Shown here one piece after another: positions 28,579-41,334 of a stretch of 64,000 nucleotides of DNA (the stretch's first letter is position 1; every line of letters begins with the position of its first letter). Both the position numbers and the translations under genes were made by a program. Where the stretch lies: contig CAIYDQ010000005.1 of NCBI GenBank assembly GCA_903925075.1, positions 1-64,000 of the forward strand, in the 5' to 3' direction. Below the pieces are notes generated by a model. That model saw only the letters and a program-made list of their open reading frames with translations. It was not told the DNA's origin and searched no databases. The stretch comes from an uncultured Geobacter sp. (lineage in GTDB: Bacteria; Desulfobacterota; Desulfuromonadia; Geobacterales; Geobacteraceae).

Positions 28579-30426
28579 CTAGTGCGGGTACAAGAAGGCG
28601 TAGATCATCAGCAACAGCAGCGTGATCCCCACGAAGAGCGCGCAGAAGCCAAACGCCTTGAAGCAGAAGTCATAGACCACGCCGCTCGATTTTTCCACAT
28701 GGTGCTTCTCGACGTTCCCTTCCCGCTCGTAACGAGCCCACTGATCGCCGCGCTCTTCGATGAATTCGTGCTTGGACATCTGTCCGTTGAAGATGACGAA
28801 GTCCATCGGGAACTTCTCGGGCCGTCCGTGGGTGTTGAAGAAGTGGACGGTGAAGATGAATCCCGTGGCCAGCAACGCCTCGTCGGAGTGGATGATGGTC
28901 GCCACGTTGAAGGCCCAGCCGGGGAGGAAGCTGCCGAAGAACTCGGGGAACCAGAGCATCAGGCCGGAGCCGCCGATGGCGAACATGCCCCAGAAGACCG
29001 CGAGGAAGTCGAATTTCTCCCAATAGGTCCAGCGCTCGAAGGTCGGCTTCGCCCCCTTGAAGAAGAACCAGCGCACCATGCCCACCACGTCGGTGATGTC
29101 GCGCAGGTTCGGACACAGGGAGTCCGGCCCGAACAGCCGCTGGATGAAGTTCCCTTTCAGGTCGCGCCTGATGAACAGGAAGTGGATGCTCATCAGTATC
29201 GCCGCGGCGAAGTAGAAGAAGGTGAGCCCCGCGCAGAACCGGTGGATGATCGCGGCGTTGGGCGCGCCGCCGTAGAAGCTCATCAAGAGTTTCGCCCACG
29301 CCTGGTCGCTGAACTTGAGCGGCAGCCCGGTCAGAGACAGGCCCAGGAAGCTGATGATGACGGTCAGGTGCAGGAACACGTGGCGCGCCTTGAAGCGGCG
29401 GTACTGCCTGTGGCCATCGGGAACGTCGTGCAGCACGCGTCCCTCTTCCAGGGCCGCTTCCTTTTCTCTGTTTTCCACGAAGCCGCGGATCATCCAGAGC
29501 AGGGTATGCAGCCAGAAGACGGCGAAGGTGCCGGTGAGCAGGCCGGTCATGGCGACAAAGGTGTAGTAGAGGATCGGGTAGTGCTCGCGGTCGTTATGCT
29601 CGCCGTGGGCGTAGAACTTGGTGAACAGCACCGTGTCGCCCTTGTGGCAGTTCCCGCAGGTCTTGACCAGGTTTTTGGGGTTGACCGAGGAGGCGGGGTC
29701 CTTGGAGGGGAGGATGCCGTGCGCCGTGTGGCAGTCGGCGCAGCCGGCCACCTTTTCGGGATAGCCCAGGCGGTAGTTCTTGCCGTGGTAGCTCGCCAGG
29801 TAGCTCTCCACCGCGACCTTGGAGATCTTGTTGCGCTCCACCAGCTTCTCGTCGCCGTGGCACCTGAGGCAGACCCTGGTGTGGAACTCGCGGTTCTCGT
29901 GGGAGATCTTGGCGCCCAGGGCCTTGATCTCGTGCAGGCCGTGGCAGTCGTTGCAGGCGGCGGAGTCCTGGTTGCCGGCGATCACCCCCTTGCCGTGCAC
30001 CGACTGCAGGAAGCCGCGCTCGTCTTTATGGCACTTGACGCAGATGGCCAGCACCCGGCGCTTGTCCTTGTTCCAGGAGACATGGCTGTGGATGTCCGTG
30101 TGGCAGTTGGCGCAGGTGACGCCCTTTTGGACGTGGATGCTGTTGGCGTGTTCGGCGGCCTCCTTCTTGTGGCAGCGGACGCATTGCACCTTGCCGATCT
30201 TGGTTTCGCCCTTCATGTGCTTGGAGAGGTCGACGATCTCGACATGGCAGCTGGAACAGCCGTTTCTGCCGTGCACGGACTCAGCCATGACGCTCGCGGA
30301 GATCTTGTCCCCGTGGCAACCGAGACAAGTTGCCGGGTCGATGGCCAGCCCTTGGCTGGCGGTGGCGGGTTGGGCGAGGGCGAGGAGGAGCAGCAGTGGA
30401 ATGATGCGCGTAAAGACGTAGGCCAT
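28579..30426 (-). CDS. cbcL: inner-membrane multiheme c-/b-type cytochrome (CbcL-like)
   Basis: Nine CxxCH motifs (CLGCH, CSSCH, CVRCH, CANCH, CVKCH, CNDCH, CLRCH, CADCH, CGNCH) followed by a multi-TM HydB-like cytochrome b domain; SD AGGAG upstream of the chosen ATG. Symbol by architecture only. Confidence 0.85.
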   Translation of the reverse strand: MAYVFTRIIPLLLLLALAQPATASQGLAIDPATCLGCHGDKISASVMAESVHGRNGCSSCHVEIVDLSKHMKGETKIGKVQCVRCHKKEAAEHANSIHVQKGVTCANCHTDIHSHVSWNKDKRRVLAICVKCHKDERGFLQSVHGKGVIAGNQDSAACNDCHGLHEIKALGAKISHENREFHTRVCLRCHGDEKLVERNKISKVAVESYLASYHGKNYRLGYPEKVAGCADCHTAHGILPSKDPASSVNPKNLVKTCGNCHKGDTVLFTKFYAHGEHNDREHYPILYYTFVAMTGLLTGTFAVFWLHTLLWMIRGFVENREKEAALEEGRVLHDVPDGHRQYRRFKARHVFLHLTVIISFLGLSLTGLPLKFSDQAWAKLLMSFYGGAPNAAIIHRFCAGLTFFYFAAAILMSIHFLFIRRDLKGNFIQRLFGPDSLCPNLRDITDVVGMVRWFFFKGAKPTFERWTYWEKFDFLAVFWGMFAIGGSGLMLWFPEFFGSFLPGWAFNVATIIHSDEALLATGFIFTVHFFNTHGRPEKFPMDFVIFNGQMSKHEFIEERGDQWARYEREGNVEKHHVEKSSGVVYDFCFKAFGFCALFVGITLLLLMIYAFLYPH

Positions 30427-30498
30427 CGGTAATCTCCTGTAATTAAAAAACACCGTTTTGCCAAGTACGATCGATCAGAAGGCTTCCAAACGGGGCCT

Positions 30499-30527
30499 AA
30501 TGTAATACGCGAAGTGATTTTAATCAA
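30499..30527 (-). promoter_or_regulatory. putative promoter TTGATT-N17-TACATT for the multiheme cytochrome gene
   Basis: Read on the minus strand about 70 nt upstream of the ATG. Confidence 0.45.
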
Positions 30528-30663
30528 CAGAAAACTAGCAGGTTATTAGGCGGATAGCCGATTTTTATCCGGCTATTTCGCTGGATTCCTGTACGGAAAA
30601 CCGGTCAAATGACCGATTATGTTGCAAATTAATTAAATAAAATCAATTGCATTGCTTTTATGC

Positions 30664-30706
30664 AACAAAAGCCCCAACTCCATGACGGAGGTGGGGCTTT
30701 TGTTGT
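30664..30706. terminator. strong hairpin with T-tracts on both strands (bidirectional terminator-like), located between divergent genes
   Basis: CAACAAAAGCCCCAACTCC-ATGAC-GGAGGTGGGGCTTTTGTTG. Confidence 0.75.
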
Positions 30707-30831
30707 TTCGGAAGTATGTCCGAACTAACCCGACGCGGTTAGAGAACCTGCAGGACCCGCAGCAAGGCGACTAGATCACAGGGGAAAGAAGACTGCCGCA
30801 AAGTCATTGAGAAGTCAACGATGGCTATGTT

Positions 30832-30860
30832 TTGCAGATAAATTGCCGAAGTTGTATACT
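30832..30860 (+). promoter_or_regulatory. putative sigma70 promoter TTGCAG-N17-TATACT
   Basis: Upstream of the Gly/His-rich protein gene. Confidence 0.6.
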
Positions 30861-30898
30861 AAATCAGTAGCTAAAGCTTTTTTAAAGGGGGCTGAGAT

Positions 30899-31369
30899 AT
30901 GAAAAAGTCCACTTTGATAGTGCTGTTATTATCAGCTTTGATCTTTGCCGTCTCTCTTACCGGCCCGCTTGAGGAGATTGCCTGGGCGGCCCCGGTGGCG
31001 CATGGCGGACACGGTGGTGGCGGCCATTTTGGCGGCGGCGGCCACTTCGCCGGACGCGGTTTTGGGGGGCATGCCGGCGGCTTCAGGCATGATGGCGGTT
31101 TCAGGCACGGCGGACACTTCGAGGGTGGCATCTGGATCGGACCGGGCTGGGGTCTTTGGGACCCGTTTTACTATCCTTATTACCCGTACCCTTACTCCTC
31201 GCCCACAGTGGTGATCCCCGAGGAGACGCCGGAGTACCTGACGCCGGCGCCGCAACAGGAAGGCGGATACTGGTACTACTGCAAGGATGCCAATGGTTAC
31301 TATCCATACGTGAAAAGTTGCCCCGGAGGATGGTTGAGGGTGGTCCCATCGCCAGAGCCGCCGGAGTAA
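30899..31369 (+). CDS. Gly/His-rich secreted protein
   Basis: MKKSTLIVLLLSALIFAVSLTGPLEEIAWAA signal-like then HGGHGGGGHFGGGGHF repeats and a Tyr/Pro-rich segment. Confidence 0.8.
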   Translation: MKKSTLIVLLLSALIFAVSLTGPLEEIAWAAPVAHGGHGGGGHFGGGGHFAGRGFGGHAGGFRHDGGFRHGGHFEGGIWIGPGWGLWDPFYYPYYPYPYSSPTVVIPEETPEYLTPAPQQEGGYWYYCKDANGYYPYVKSCPGGWLRVVPSPEPPE

Positions 31370-31424
31370 GGACGGCAAGCGTGCCTGGAGGAGCGTTCAA
31401 ATCGGGTAGAGAGGAGGATCCAAC

Positions 31425-31943
31425 ATGACAACTAAACACGGCACTGCCGGAAGGTTTCTATCGTTATTGCTCTTGCTCGCTATGGGCGGCTGCGCCACAC
31501 TCCCGGAGGGCCCAAGCGTCAGGGTGCTCCCCGCCCCCGGAAAGAGCTTTGAGCAGTTCCAGGTTGACGACGGCATCTGCAGACAATGGGCGGCGCAACA
31601 GATCGGAGAGAGCGCCCAGGAAACGGCAAACCGTAGTACGGCAAGTAGCGCCGTGGTCGGCACCGCCGTCGGCGCCGGCGTAGGCGCGATGATTGGTGCG
31701 GCGGCGGGAAACCCCGGGGCAGGCGCGGCCATCGGCGGCGGCAGTGGATTGTTGCTTGGCACGGCCTCCGGCGCGGGTGCGGGCCAAGCGTCGGGTGGGC
31801 TGGCGCAGCGGCGCTACGATAACGCCTACGTGCAATGCATGTACGCCAAAGGAAACCAGGTGCCCGGTGCGGTGCGCCGAGTGCGTCCGGTGAGAAACGC
31901 CCCTGGCTCTTACCCGGTCCCACCGGATTACTATCCGCAGTAG
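31425..31943 (+). CDS. glycine-zipper family lipoprotein
   Basis: FLSLLLLLAMGGCATLPEGP lipobox; GTAVGAGVGAMIGAAAGNPGAGAAIGGGSGLLLG. Confidence 0.85.
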   Translation: MTTKHGTAGRFLSLLLLLAMGGCATLPEGPSVRVLPAPGKSFEQFQVDDGICRQWAAQQIGESAQETANRSTASSAVVGTAVGAGVGAMIGAAAGNPGAGAAIGGGSGLLLGTASGAGAGQASGGLAQRRYDNAYVQCMYAKGNQVPGAVRRVRPVRNAPGSYPVPPDYYPQ

Positions 31944-32159
31944 CCCAGGGCAAGAAGGGCGAAGGGTAAAGGGTGAGCGACAAACGGCAAAAGGCAGGGA
32001 AAAGGGCGCTGGCAGTTGCAGCGCCCTTCTTGTGCCGACAACCCGGACTCCAACCGGGCAACCCCTCAGATTGTCTTTATTAACCAGGTATGCTATCTTG
32101 ATTCGCGATCGGGCGCAGAAGGTCCGTAGTGCCAATCCCCGCTTTGAAAAGAGGTTTCT

Positions 32160-33740
32160 TTGCCAGGCTCCAACTCGATAAAACCGCTGCTCCCCTGGAT
32201 TGCCGCCGTCATCGGCGGCGTGCTGATTTTTCTCGGTTACGCCGGCTTCGATCAATACTACTTGGAGTGGGTCTGCTTGGTCCCGCTCCTTTGGGCGTTG
32301 CGCGAGCAACGGCCGGGCCGCGCCTTTTTGATCGGCTGGCTGGCAGGTATAGTGGCGCATGTGGGCGGATTTTCTTGGATCGTCGGCATGTTTCGACAGT
32401 TTGCCGGGGTCGACTGGCCGCTCGGGACGCTTGGGTTGTTGCTGGTGGCGGCGACCAACGGCTTGGTGGTTGCCACCTGGGCCTGGGCCACTCGGCTGAT
32501 CACCCGCGCCACCGGTTGGAGCCTGCTCTGGGTTGCTCCGGCGATCTGGACTGCCGCCGAGAAATTCTGCCCCGAGGTGTTTCCGAATTACCTGGGCGCC
32601 AGCCAGTACCGGCTCGCGCCTCTTACCCAGATAGCCGATCTGACCGGCATTCTTGGCGTCAGTTTCCTGCTGGTCTACATCAACGCCGTCATCTATGAAC
32701 TGGCCGCCGGTTGGCTCGAGAACCGGCGCTTGCCGCGTCGCACCCTGCTGATTTTTGCCGCCGTGCTGGCCCTGGTGGTGGGCTACGGAGAACTGCGCAT
32801 CGGCACGCTCGACAAGCAGGTTGCCGCAGCCGAGAAGATGACGGTCGGGCTGGTGCAGACCAACCGCGGCGCGGCCGGCAATTATGCCGACCCGGAAACC
32901 CGGCTACGCGAGCACCAGGAACTATCGAAGACGCTTACCGCGCAACATGCGCTCGATCTGATCGTCTGGCCGGAGGCGATCTGCAACCTGAGCCTCTCCT
33001 CCCGCGCGCTTACCTTGCCGCCCCAGGTCCTGGGCGAGTCGAAGACCCCCATGCTGCTGGGGGCCTGCCTGCAAATGGGTCAGCCGGGCGCATCCCGCGT
33101 CAGCAACAGCGCTCTTTTGACCGACGCCTCCGGCCGGATCGTCGGCAGCTACGACAAGACCGTGTTGGTGCCGTTCGGCGAGTACATCCCTTTTGGCGAC
33201 GCCTTCCCGATCCTTTACTCCTGGTCCCCCTATTCGAGCAGGTTCTGGCGCGGGGAGAGCGCTGAGCCTCTGCCACTCGGGCGGCACCTGCTTTCGGTGA
33301 GCATCTGCTACGAGGATATCTTCCCCGATCACATCAGGAAATTGATGGCCGGCGGACGCGAGCGCCGCATTCCCGAGGCGATGTTCAACCTGACCAACGA
33401 CTCCTGGTACGGCAATTCGACCGAACCGATGGAGCACCTGGCCTTGGCGAGTTTCCGATCCATCGAAAACCGGCGCTCGCTGGTGCGGGTGACCAACACG
33501 GGGGTCTCCGCTTTCGTCGACCCCGTGGGCCGAATCGTCAGCCACACCGGCATCTGGACCAAAGAGGTGCTGGTCGGTCGCGTGCCGCTGCTCACCGGCC
33601 GCACCCTCTACGCGTCGTGGGGCGACTGGTTCGGCTGGCTCTGCACCTTGCTGTCGCTGGCCGGCGTCGCCTGGTCGCTTCGCCTCGGTCGCCCGGGCGG
33701 GCGCGGCCGGGCGCAGGACAAAAAGACCGGCAAAGCCTGA
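32160..33740 (+). CDS. lnt: apolipoprotein N-acyltransferase
   Basis: Multi-TM plus nitrilase-like domain (IVWPEAICNLS..., SICYEDIFPD, NLTNDSWYGNSTEPMEHLALASFRSIENRRSLVRVTNTGVSAF); TTG start. Confidence 0.93.
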   Translation: MPGSNSIKPLLPWIAAVIGGVLIFLGYAGFDQYYLEWVCLVPLLWALREQRPGRAFLIGWLAGIVAHVGGFSWIVGMFRQFAGVDWPLGTLGLLLVAATNGLVVATWAWATRLITRATGWSLLWVAPAIWTAAEKFCPEVFPNYLGASQYRLAPLTQIADLTGILGVSFLLVYINAVIYELAAGWLENRRLPRRTLLIFAAVLALVVGYGELRIGTLDKQVAAAEKMTVGLVQTNRGAAGNYADPETRLREHQELSKTLTAQHALDLIVWPEAICNLSLSSRALTLPPQVLGESKTPMLLGACLQMGQPGASRVSNSALLTDASGRIVGSYDKTVLVPFGEYIPFGDAFPILYSWSPYSSRFWRGESAEPLPLGRHLLSVSICYEDIFPDHIRKLMAGGRERRIPEAMFNLTNDSWYGNSTEPMEHLALASFRSIENRRSLVRVTNTGVSAFVDPVGRIVSHTGIWTKEVLVGRVPLLTGRTLYASWGDWFGWLCTLLSLAGVAWSLRLGRPGGRGRAQDKKTGKA

Positions 33741-33958
33741 CCGTTGGCAATGCCGACTTCGGCGGCTTGTCCATGAGAAGGTGACGCTTCTTGCTCACAT
33801 TAGTGTATAGTTTAATCGGCCCCCCGATTTCAGGCCGCTGCCTCGCGCCAGGAGCGAAAGTTGTCGTCCGGCGAAGCTTGGATAGGGGATATTGCGGTTT
33901 CAATTTTGACGGTCTTGCCATGCGTCCCGGAGCTGCTCCGAGGACGAACAGGGTCTAA

Positions 33959-36076
<2,118 letters not shown>

Positions 36077-36213
36077 ACAGGGCGAAAGCGGCCGACGCCC
36101 CGCCGGGATCTATGCAATCTCTCCGGGTCAATTCCCCGCCCCTTGGGGCGTTCGATTCGTTGCTCCCCGCTGCTTGCCTTGCGGCGGGGTATTTCCTCAA
36201 TAAGGAGCTTGGT

Positions 36214-37302
36214 ATGTCTTCCGTCTTTGGCGCCATGTTCAGAGTCTCCACCTTCGGCGAGAGCCATTGCGCGGCGGTCGGGGCCGTCATCGACGGCTGT
36301 CCTCCCGGCTTGCCGTTGAGCGAAGCCGACATCCAGCCGCAGTTGGACCGGCGTCGTCCGGGGCAAAGCGCCCTGACCACGCAGCGCGACGAACAGGACC
36401 TGGTGAGCATCCTTTCCGGGGTGGAAAACGGCATCACCTTGGGGACTCCCATCGGACTGCTCGTGCACAACCGCGACCAGAGGCCCTCCGATTACCAGCA
36501 GATGCAGAACATCCCTCGACCCTCCCATGCGGACTACACCTACCAGATGAAATACGGCATCCGCGCCGCCAGCGGCGGCGGCCGGGCCAGCGCGCGGGAA
36601 ACCATCGGGCGGGTGGCGGCCGGTGCCGTCGCCGAAAAGTACCTGGCCGAGCACTACGGCGTGGAGATGGTGGCCTGGGTGGACGCCGTCGGGCCGTTGC
36701 AGGGGGGGACGGTAGACCTTGCCGGCGTCTCCCGGCAGCAGGTGGACGCCTGCGCGGTCCGCTCGCCGGACCCGGTCGCCGCCAAGGCCATGGCGGAATT
36801 GATCGCCGAGGTTCGGGACAACGAGGATTCGGTGGGCGGGGTGGTGGCTTGCGTCTGCCGCAATCTGCCGGCCGGACTGGGCGAGCCGGTATTCGACAAG
36901 TTCGAGGCCCTGCTGGCCCACGCCATGCTCTCCATCCCCGCCTCCAAAGGGTTCGAGATCGGCTCCGGCTTCGGCGGCAGCCGCATGCTGGGGAGCGCGC
37001 ACAACGATCCCTTCGTGCGCAAAGGCGCGCGTCTGGGGACGGTGACCAACCATAGCGGCGGGGTGCAGGGAGGGATTTCCAACGGCGAGTCGGTCTATTT
37101 CCGGGTCGCCTTCAAGCCGCCGGCAACCATAGCCCTCAGGCAGCATACCGCGGACTTCGCAGGGAACGACGCCGTCTTGGAGGCCAAAGGGCGCCACGAC
37201 CCTTGCATCGTGCCGAGGGCGGTCCCGGTTGTGGAGGGTATGGCGGCGCTGGTGATCCTGGATTTATTGTTGCGGCAGGAATACCGGCAAGGAGGGCGTT
37301 AG
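36214..37302 (+). CDS. aroC: chorismate synthase
   Basis: [60 protein letters not shown] upstream of the chosen ATG. Confidence 0.97.
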   Translation: MSSVFGAMFRVSTFGESHCAAVGAVIDGCPPGLPLSEADIQPQLDRRRPGQSALTTQRDEQDLVSILSGVENGITLGTPIGLLVHNRDQRPSDYQQMQNIPRPSHADYTYQMKYGIRAASGGGRASARETIGRVAAGAVAEKYLAEHYGVEMVAWVDAVGPLQGGTVDLAGVSRQQVDACAVRSPDPVAAKAMAELIAEVRDNEDSVGGVVACVCRNLPAGLGEPVFDKFEALLAHAMLSIPASKGFEIGSGFGGSRMLGSAHNDPFVRKGARLGTVTNHSGGVQGGISNGESVYFRVAFKPPATIALRQHTADFAGNDAVLEAKGRHDPCIVPRAVPVVEGMAALVILDLLLRQEYRQGGR

Positions 37303-37328
37303 CCGGGCGCCGGGAACGGACCTGAGAG

Positions 37329-38207
37329 GTGTCGCACGTGGCGAAAAGATCGGAGATGATGACGCGCGAGCTCCCCCGCTGGCTGAGTTCCCTGTTGATC
37401 GTGGGCACGGTGGCGACGGTGGTGCTCTTGGAAATGAAGCGTCCGCTGCGCCGCAGCAGGCAGGATAAGCTGGAGCGTGACCTGCGCAACGGGGCGTTCG
37501 CCGTGCTGGCGGCGGCGACGGTCGCGCTGGCGGAAAAGCCGGTGACGGCCCCCATGGCGCTGGCGGTGCAGCGTAACCGCTGGGGACTTTTGCCGGCGCT
37601 GCGGCTCCCCCGGGCGGCGGAGCTGGTTCTCTCCGTGCTGTTGCTGGACTACACGCTCTACGTCTGGCACTACTTGACCCACAAAATTCCCTTCCTTTGG
37701 CGGTTCCACAAGACTCACCACGTCGACCTGGACCTGGACGCCAGCACCGCGCTTCGCTTCCATCCCGGCGAGTTGCTGCTCTCCGTGCCGTGGCGGGCGG
37801 CCCAGGTGCGGCTCTTGGGCATATCGCCGCTGGGGCTGGCGATCTGGCAGACCCTCACCCTGATGGAGATCATGTTCCATCACGCCAACCTGCGGCTTCC
37901 TCTCGGCTTGGAGCGCCGTCTGTGCCGGTTGATCGTCACTCCCCGCATGCACGGCATCCACCACTCCACCCTCAGGGCGGAGACCGACTCCAACTGGTCG
38001 ACCATCTTTTCCTGGCCCGATCGCCTGCACGGAACCCTGCGGCTGAACGTGCCGCAACAAGAGATCACCATCGGGGTAGGCGCTTACCAGGACCCGGCGG
38101 AACTGACGTTGGGCAAGGTGTTGGAGTTGCCGTTCGCCCCGGAGCGGCCGTGGAGCGACCGGGAGCGGGGACCCCTTTCCCGGCCGGCGGGCAGGTTGGC
38201 AGGTTGA
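37329..38207 (+). CDS. sterol desaturase/fatty acid hydroxylase family protein
   Basis: HYLTHKIPFLWRFHKTHHVD, FHHANL, HGIHHS histidine motifs. Confidence 0.9.
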   Translation: MSHVAKRSEMMTRELPRWLSSLLIVGTVATVVLLEMKRPLRRSRQDKLERDLRNGAFAVLAAATVALAEKPVTAPMALAVQRNRWGLLPALRLPRAAELVLSVLLLDYTLYVWHYLTHKIPFLWRFHKTHHVDLDLDASTALRFHPGELLLSVPWRAAQVRLLGISPLGLAIWQTLTLMEIMFHHANLRLPLGLERRLCRLIVTPRMHGIHHSTLRAETDSNWSTIFSWPDRLHGTLRLNVPQQEITIGVGAYQDPAELTLGKVLELPFAPERPWSDRERGPLSRPAGRLAG

Positions 38208-38250
38208 AGACAGGAGAGGTTGGAGGCGGTTGGAGGAGGGACGGTTTTCG

Positions 38251-38280
38251 CGGGGCGGGTTTCAAAACCCGCCCCGTCTT
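38251..38280. terminator. GC-rich terminator between convergent genes
   Basis: CGGGGCGGGTTT-CA-AAACCCGCCCCG followed by TCTTATTTT. Confidence 0.8.
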
Positions 38281-38452
38281 ATTTTGGCGGGTCCTTGGGA
38301 CGGGTCTTGACGACCCCGCTCAGTACGGCGATTCCCAGCAATATCAGGCAGGCGATGGCGATTTTCACCAGGGCCACTCCGGCGGTGATCAGCGCCCAGG
38401 CCACGCCGGCGATAACCAGTAAGAACCCGATGAGATAGAGCGCAAATGACAT
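38279..38452 (-). CDS. small two-TM membrane protein (57 aa), not in ORF track
   Basis: MSFALYLIGFLLVIAGVAWALITAGVALVKIAIACLILLGIAVLSGVVKTRPKDPPK*; SD AGGAGAG upstream. Confidence 0.75.
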   Translation of the reverse strand: MSFALYLIGFLLVIAGVAWALITAGVALVKIAIACLILLGIAVLSGVVKTRPKDPPK

Positions 38453-38494
38453 GAGATCTCTCCTTTTGTCCCGTTGCCGCTGATGTTGATTGTT

Positions 38495-38553
38495 CTCTCA
38501 AGGCTTGGCGGACGCCCTGTTTGATGTCCTCTCAAGGCTTGGCGACCGCCCTG
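38495..38553. repeat. two near-identical 25-bp direct repeats, period 34 bp, at the 3' end of the cytochrome c gene
   Basis: CTCTCAAGGCTTGGCGGACGCCCTG (38495) and CTCTCAAGGCTTGGCGACCGCCCTG (38529). Confidence 0.85.
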
Positions 38554-38843
38554 ATGTAAGCCACCAGCGCTTTCATCTGCGCCGACTTGGCGGCGGGCGG
38601 CTTGCCCGCCAGCGCCTCCTTGATGCACTGGTTAATCACCTTTATCAGCTCGCCGTCGTCGTAAGACGCCGTCTCGGCCAATCCGCTGCCGTCGGGATGA
38701 CAGCTGGCGCAACTCTTGCCGTTGCTCCCAAGCCTCGCGCTGTTGAAAAGCTCCTTGCCCGGATCCGCCGGCTGCTGAGCGGCCGCCGGCGAGGCGCCGA
38801 GCAACGCCGCAGCTGCGATAAAGGTCATGCCAAGTTTTTTCAC
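38532..38843 (-). CDS. monoheme c-type cytochrome
   Basis: Signal peptide plus CASCH heme motif. Confidence 0.9.
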   Translation of the reverse strand: MKKLGMTFIAAAALLGASPAAAQQPADPGKELFNSARLGSNGKSCASCHPDGSGLAETASYDDGELIKVINQCIKEALAGKPPAAKSAQMKALVAYIRAVAKP

Positions 38844-38883
38844 GCAGAACTTCCCCTTGTTGCCGAGATGCGTCGCCAGTCCC

Positions 38884-39771
38884 TTACGCTTTGTTCGCCG
38901 CCCCCTTCATCAATTCCAGCATGGTCGCACCCATCCTGGTGGGGCTTGGCGACACCGCGACGCCGCAGTCGGTGAGCGCCCGGATCTTGTCCTCGGCCCT
39001 TCCCTTCCCCCCGGTGATGATGGCACCGGCATGTCCCATCCTTTTGCCGGGAGGGGCGGTTACGCCTGCTATGAAGGCCGCCACCGGCTTGTTCATGTAC
39101 TCCTTGATCCAGGCGGCGGCCTCTTCCTCGGCCCCTCCGCCGATCTCGCCGATCATGAAAACGCCGTCGGTCTCCGGGTCTTCGTTGAACATCCTGAGCA
39201 CGTCGATGAAATTCATGCCGATGATGGGATCTCCGCCGATGCCGACTCCGGTCGATTGGCCGAGGCCGACGTCGGTCAACTGCTTGACCGCCTCGTAGGT
39301 GAGGGTGCCGCTGCGGGAGACCACGCCGATCCGGCCGGGGGTATGGATATAGCCCGGCATGATGCCGACTTTGCAGACGCCGGGGGTGATCACTCCCGGA
39401 CAGTTGGGGCCGACCAGCCTGGTCGAGCTTTTCTCCTGGATCATCCTGGCAAGCACCATGTCCCGGACCGGAATCCCCTCGGTGATGCAGACGGCCAGCT
39501 CCAGGCCGGCGTCGCAGGCCTCCAGTATGGCGTCCGCGGCGCCGGGAGGGGGGACGAAGATCATGGAGACGTTGGCGCTCGTGTAGCGCACCGCCTCTTC
39601 CACGGTATTGAAAACGGGAATACCCTCGATGTGGATGCCCCCTTTGCCGGGGGTCACCCCCGCGACGATCTGCGTGCCGTATTCCCGGCACTGCTGGGTG
39701 TGAAATAACCCGCTTCTGCCGGTTATCCCCTGCACCACCACCCGCGAGTCTTTGTTCAACAGTATCGACAT
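38884..39771 (-). CDS. sucD: succinate-CoA ligase subunit alpha
   Basis: [45 protein letters not shown]. Confidence 0.96.
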   Translation of the reverse strand: MSILLNKDSRVVVQGITGRSGLFHTQQCREYGTQIVAGVTPGKGGIHIEGIPVFNTVEEAVRYTSANVSMIFVPPPGAADAILEACDAGLELAVCITEGIPVRDMVLARMIQEKSSTRLVGPNCPGVITPGVCKVGIMPGYIHTPGRIGVVSRSGTLTYEAVKQLTDVGLGQSTGVGIGGDPIIGMNFIDVLRMFNEDPETDGVFMIGEIGGGAEEEAAAWIKEYMNKPVAAFIAGVTAPPGKRMGHAGAIITGGKGRAEDKIRALTDCGVAVSPSPTRMGATMLELMKGAANKA

Positions 39772-39851
39772 GAAAACCTCCGTTGCCCTGATACCCAGTC
39801 CGGCAAAAAGTTTCGTTTCCCGCGTTTAATTTGATTGCCGTAGGGGCGGAG

Positions 39852-41012
<1,161 letters not shown>

Positions 41013-41095
41013 GCGGGCTCCCCTTGACTGGCAATTTTTAACCATGGTTGTTTTATCATGAATGCAGGGAAAGGCAAGCGCGATCTGATGAGGCG

Positions 41096-41200
41096 GGAAG
41101 GGGGTGCGGGAGGGGGGCAGGGGGTGGAAAATTGCCCACATTTGCTGACCTGGCACCTTCTCCCACCCCCCAGCCCCCTCCCGCTGGGGGTGGGGGAGTC
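41096..41200 (+). repeat. interspersed GC-rich intergenic repeat, copy A
   Basis: GCGGGAGGGGGGCAGGGGGTGGAAAATTGCCCACATTTGCTGACCTGGCACCTTCTCCCACCCCCCAGCCCCCTCCCGC... matches the reverse complement of 46250-46371. Confidence 0.8.
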
Positions 41201-41334
41201 TCGGCAAAAGCTTAAGTTAGCGCCAGTCCTCCGAAGGGGACAGGGTCTTCAGGGGTGGCGGAGCTTTTGCGTTGCGCCAGGTCCGCCTCGGAGTGTATAG
41301 TCCTCGGCAGGACAGTTTTACCAAAGGAGTACCA

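Noticed and set aside
28582-30432. 616-aa plus-strand ORF opposite the multiheme cytochrome gene
   Set aside because: Antisense to nine CxxCH motifs of a well-supported gene; composition typical of a shadow ORF.
30707-30898. Possible c-di-GMP (GEMM) riboswitch upstream of the Gly/His protein
   Set aside because: CACAGGGG..CGCAAAG is suggestive, but the conserved tetraloop/receptor pairing and GGACGCAAAGCC core are missing.
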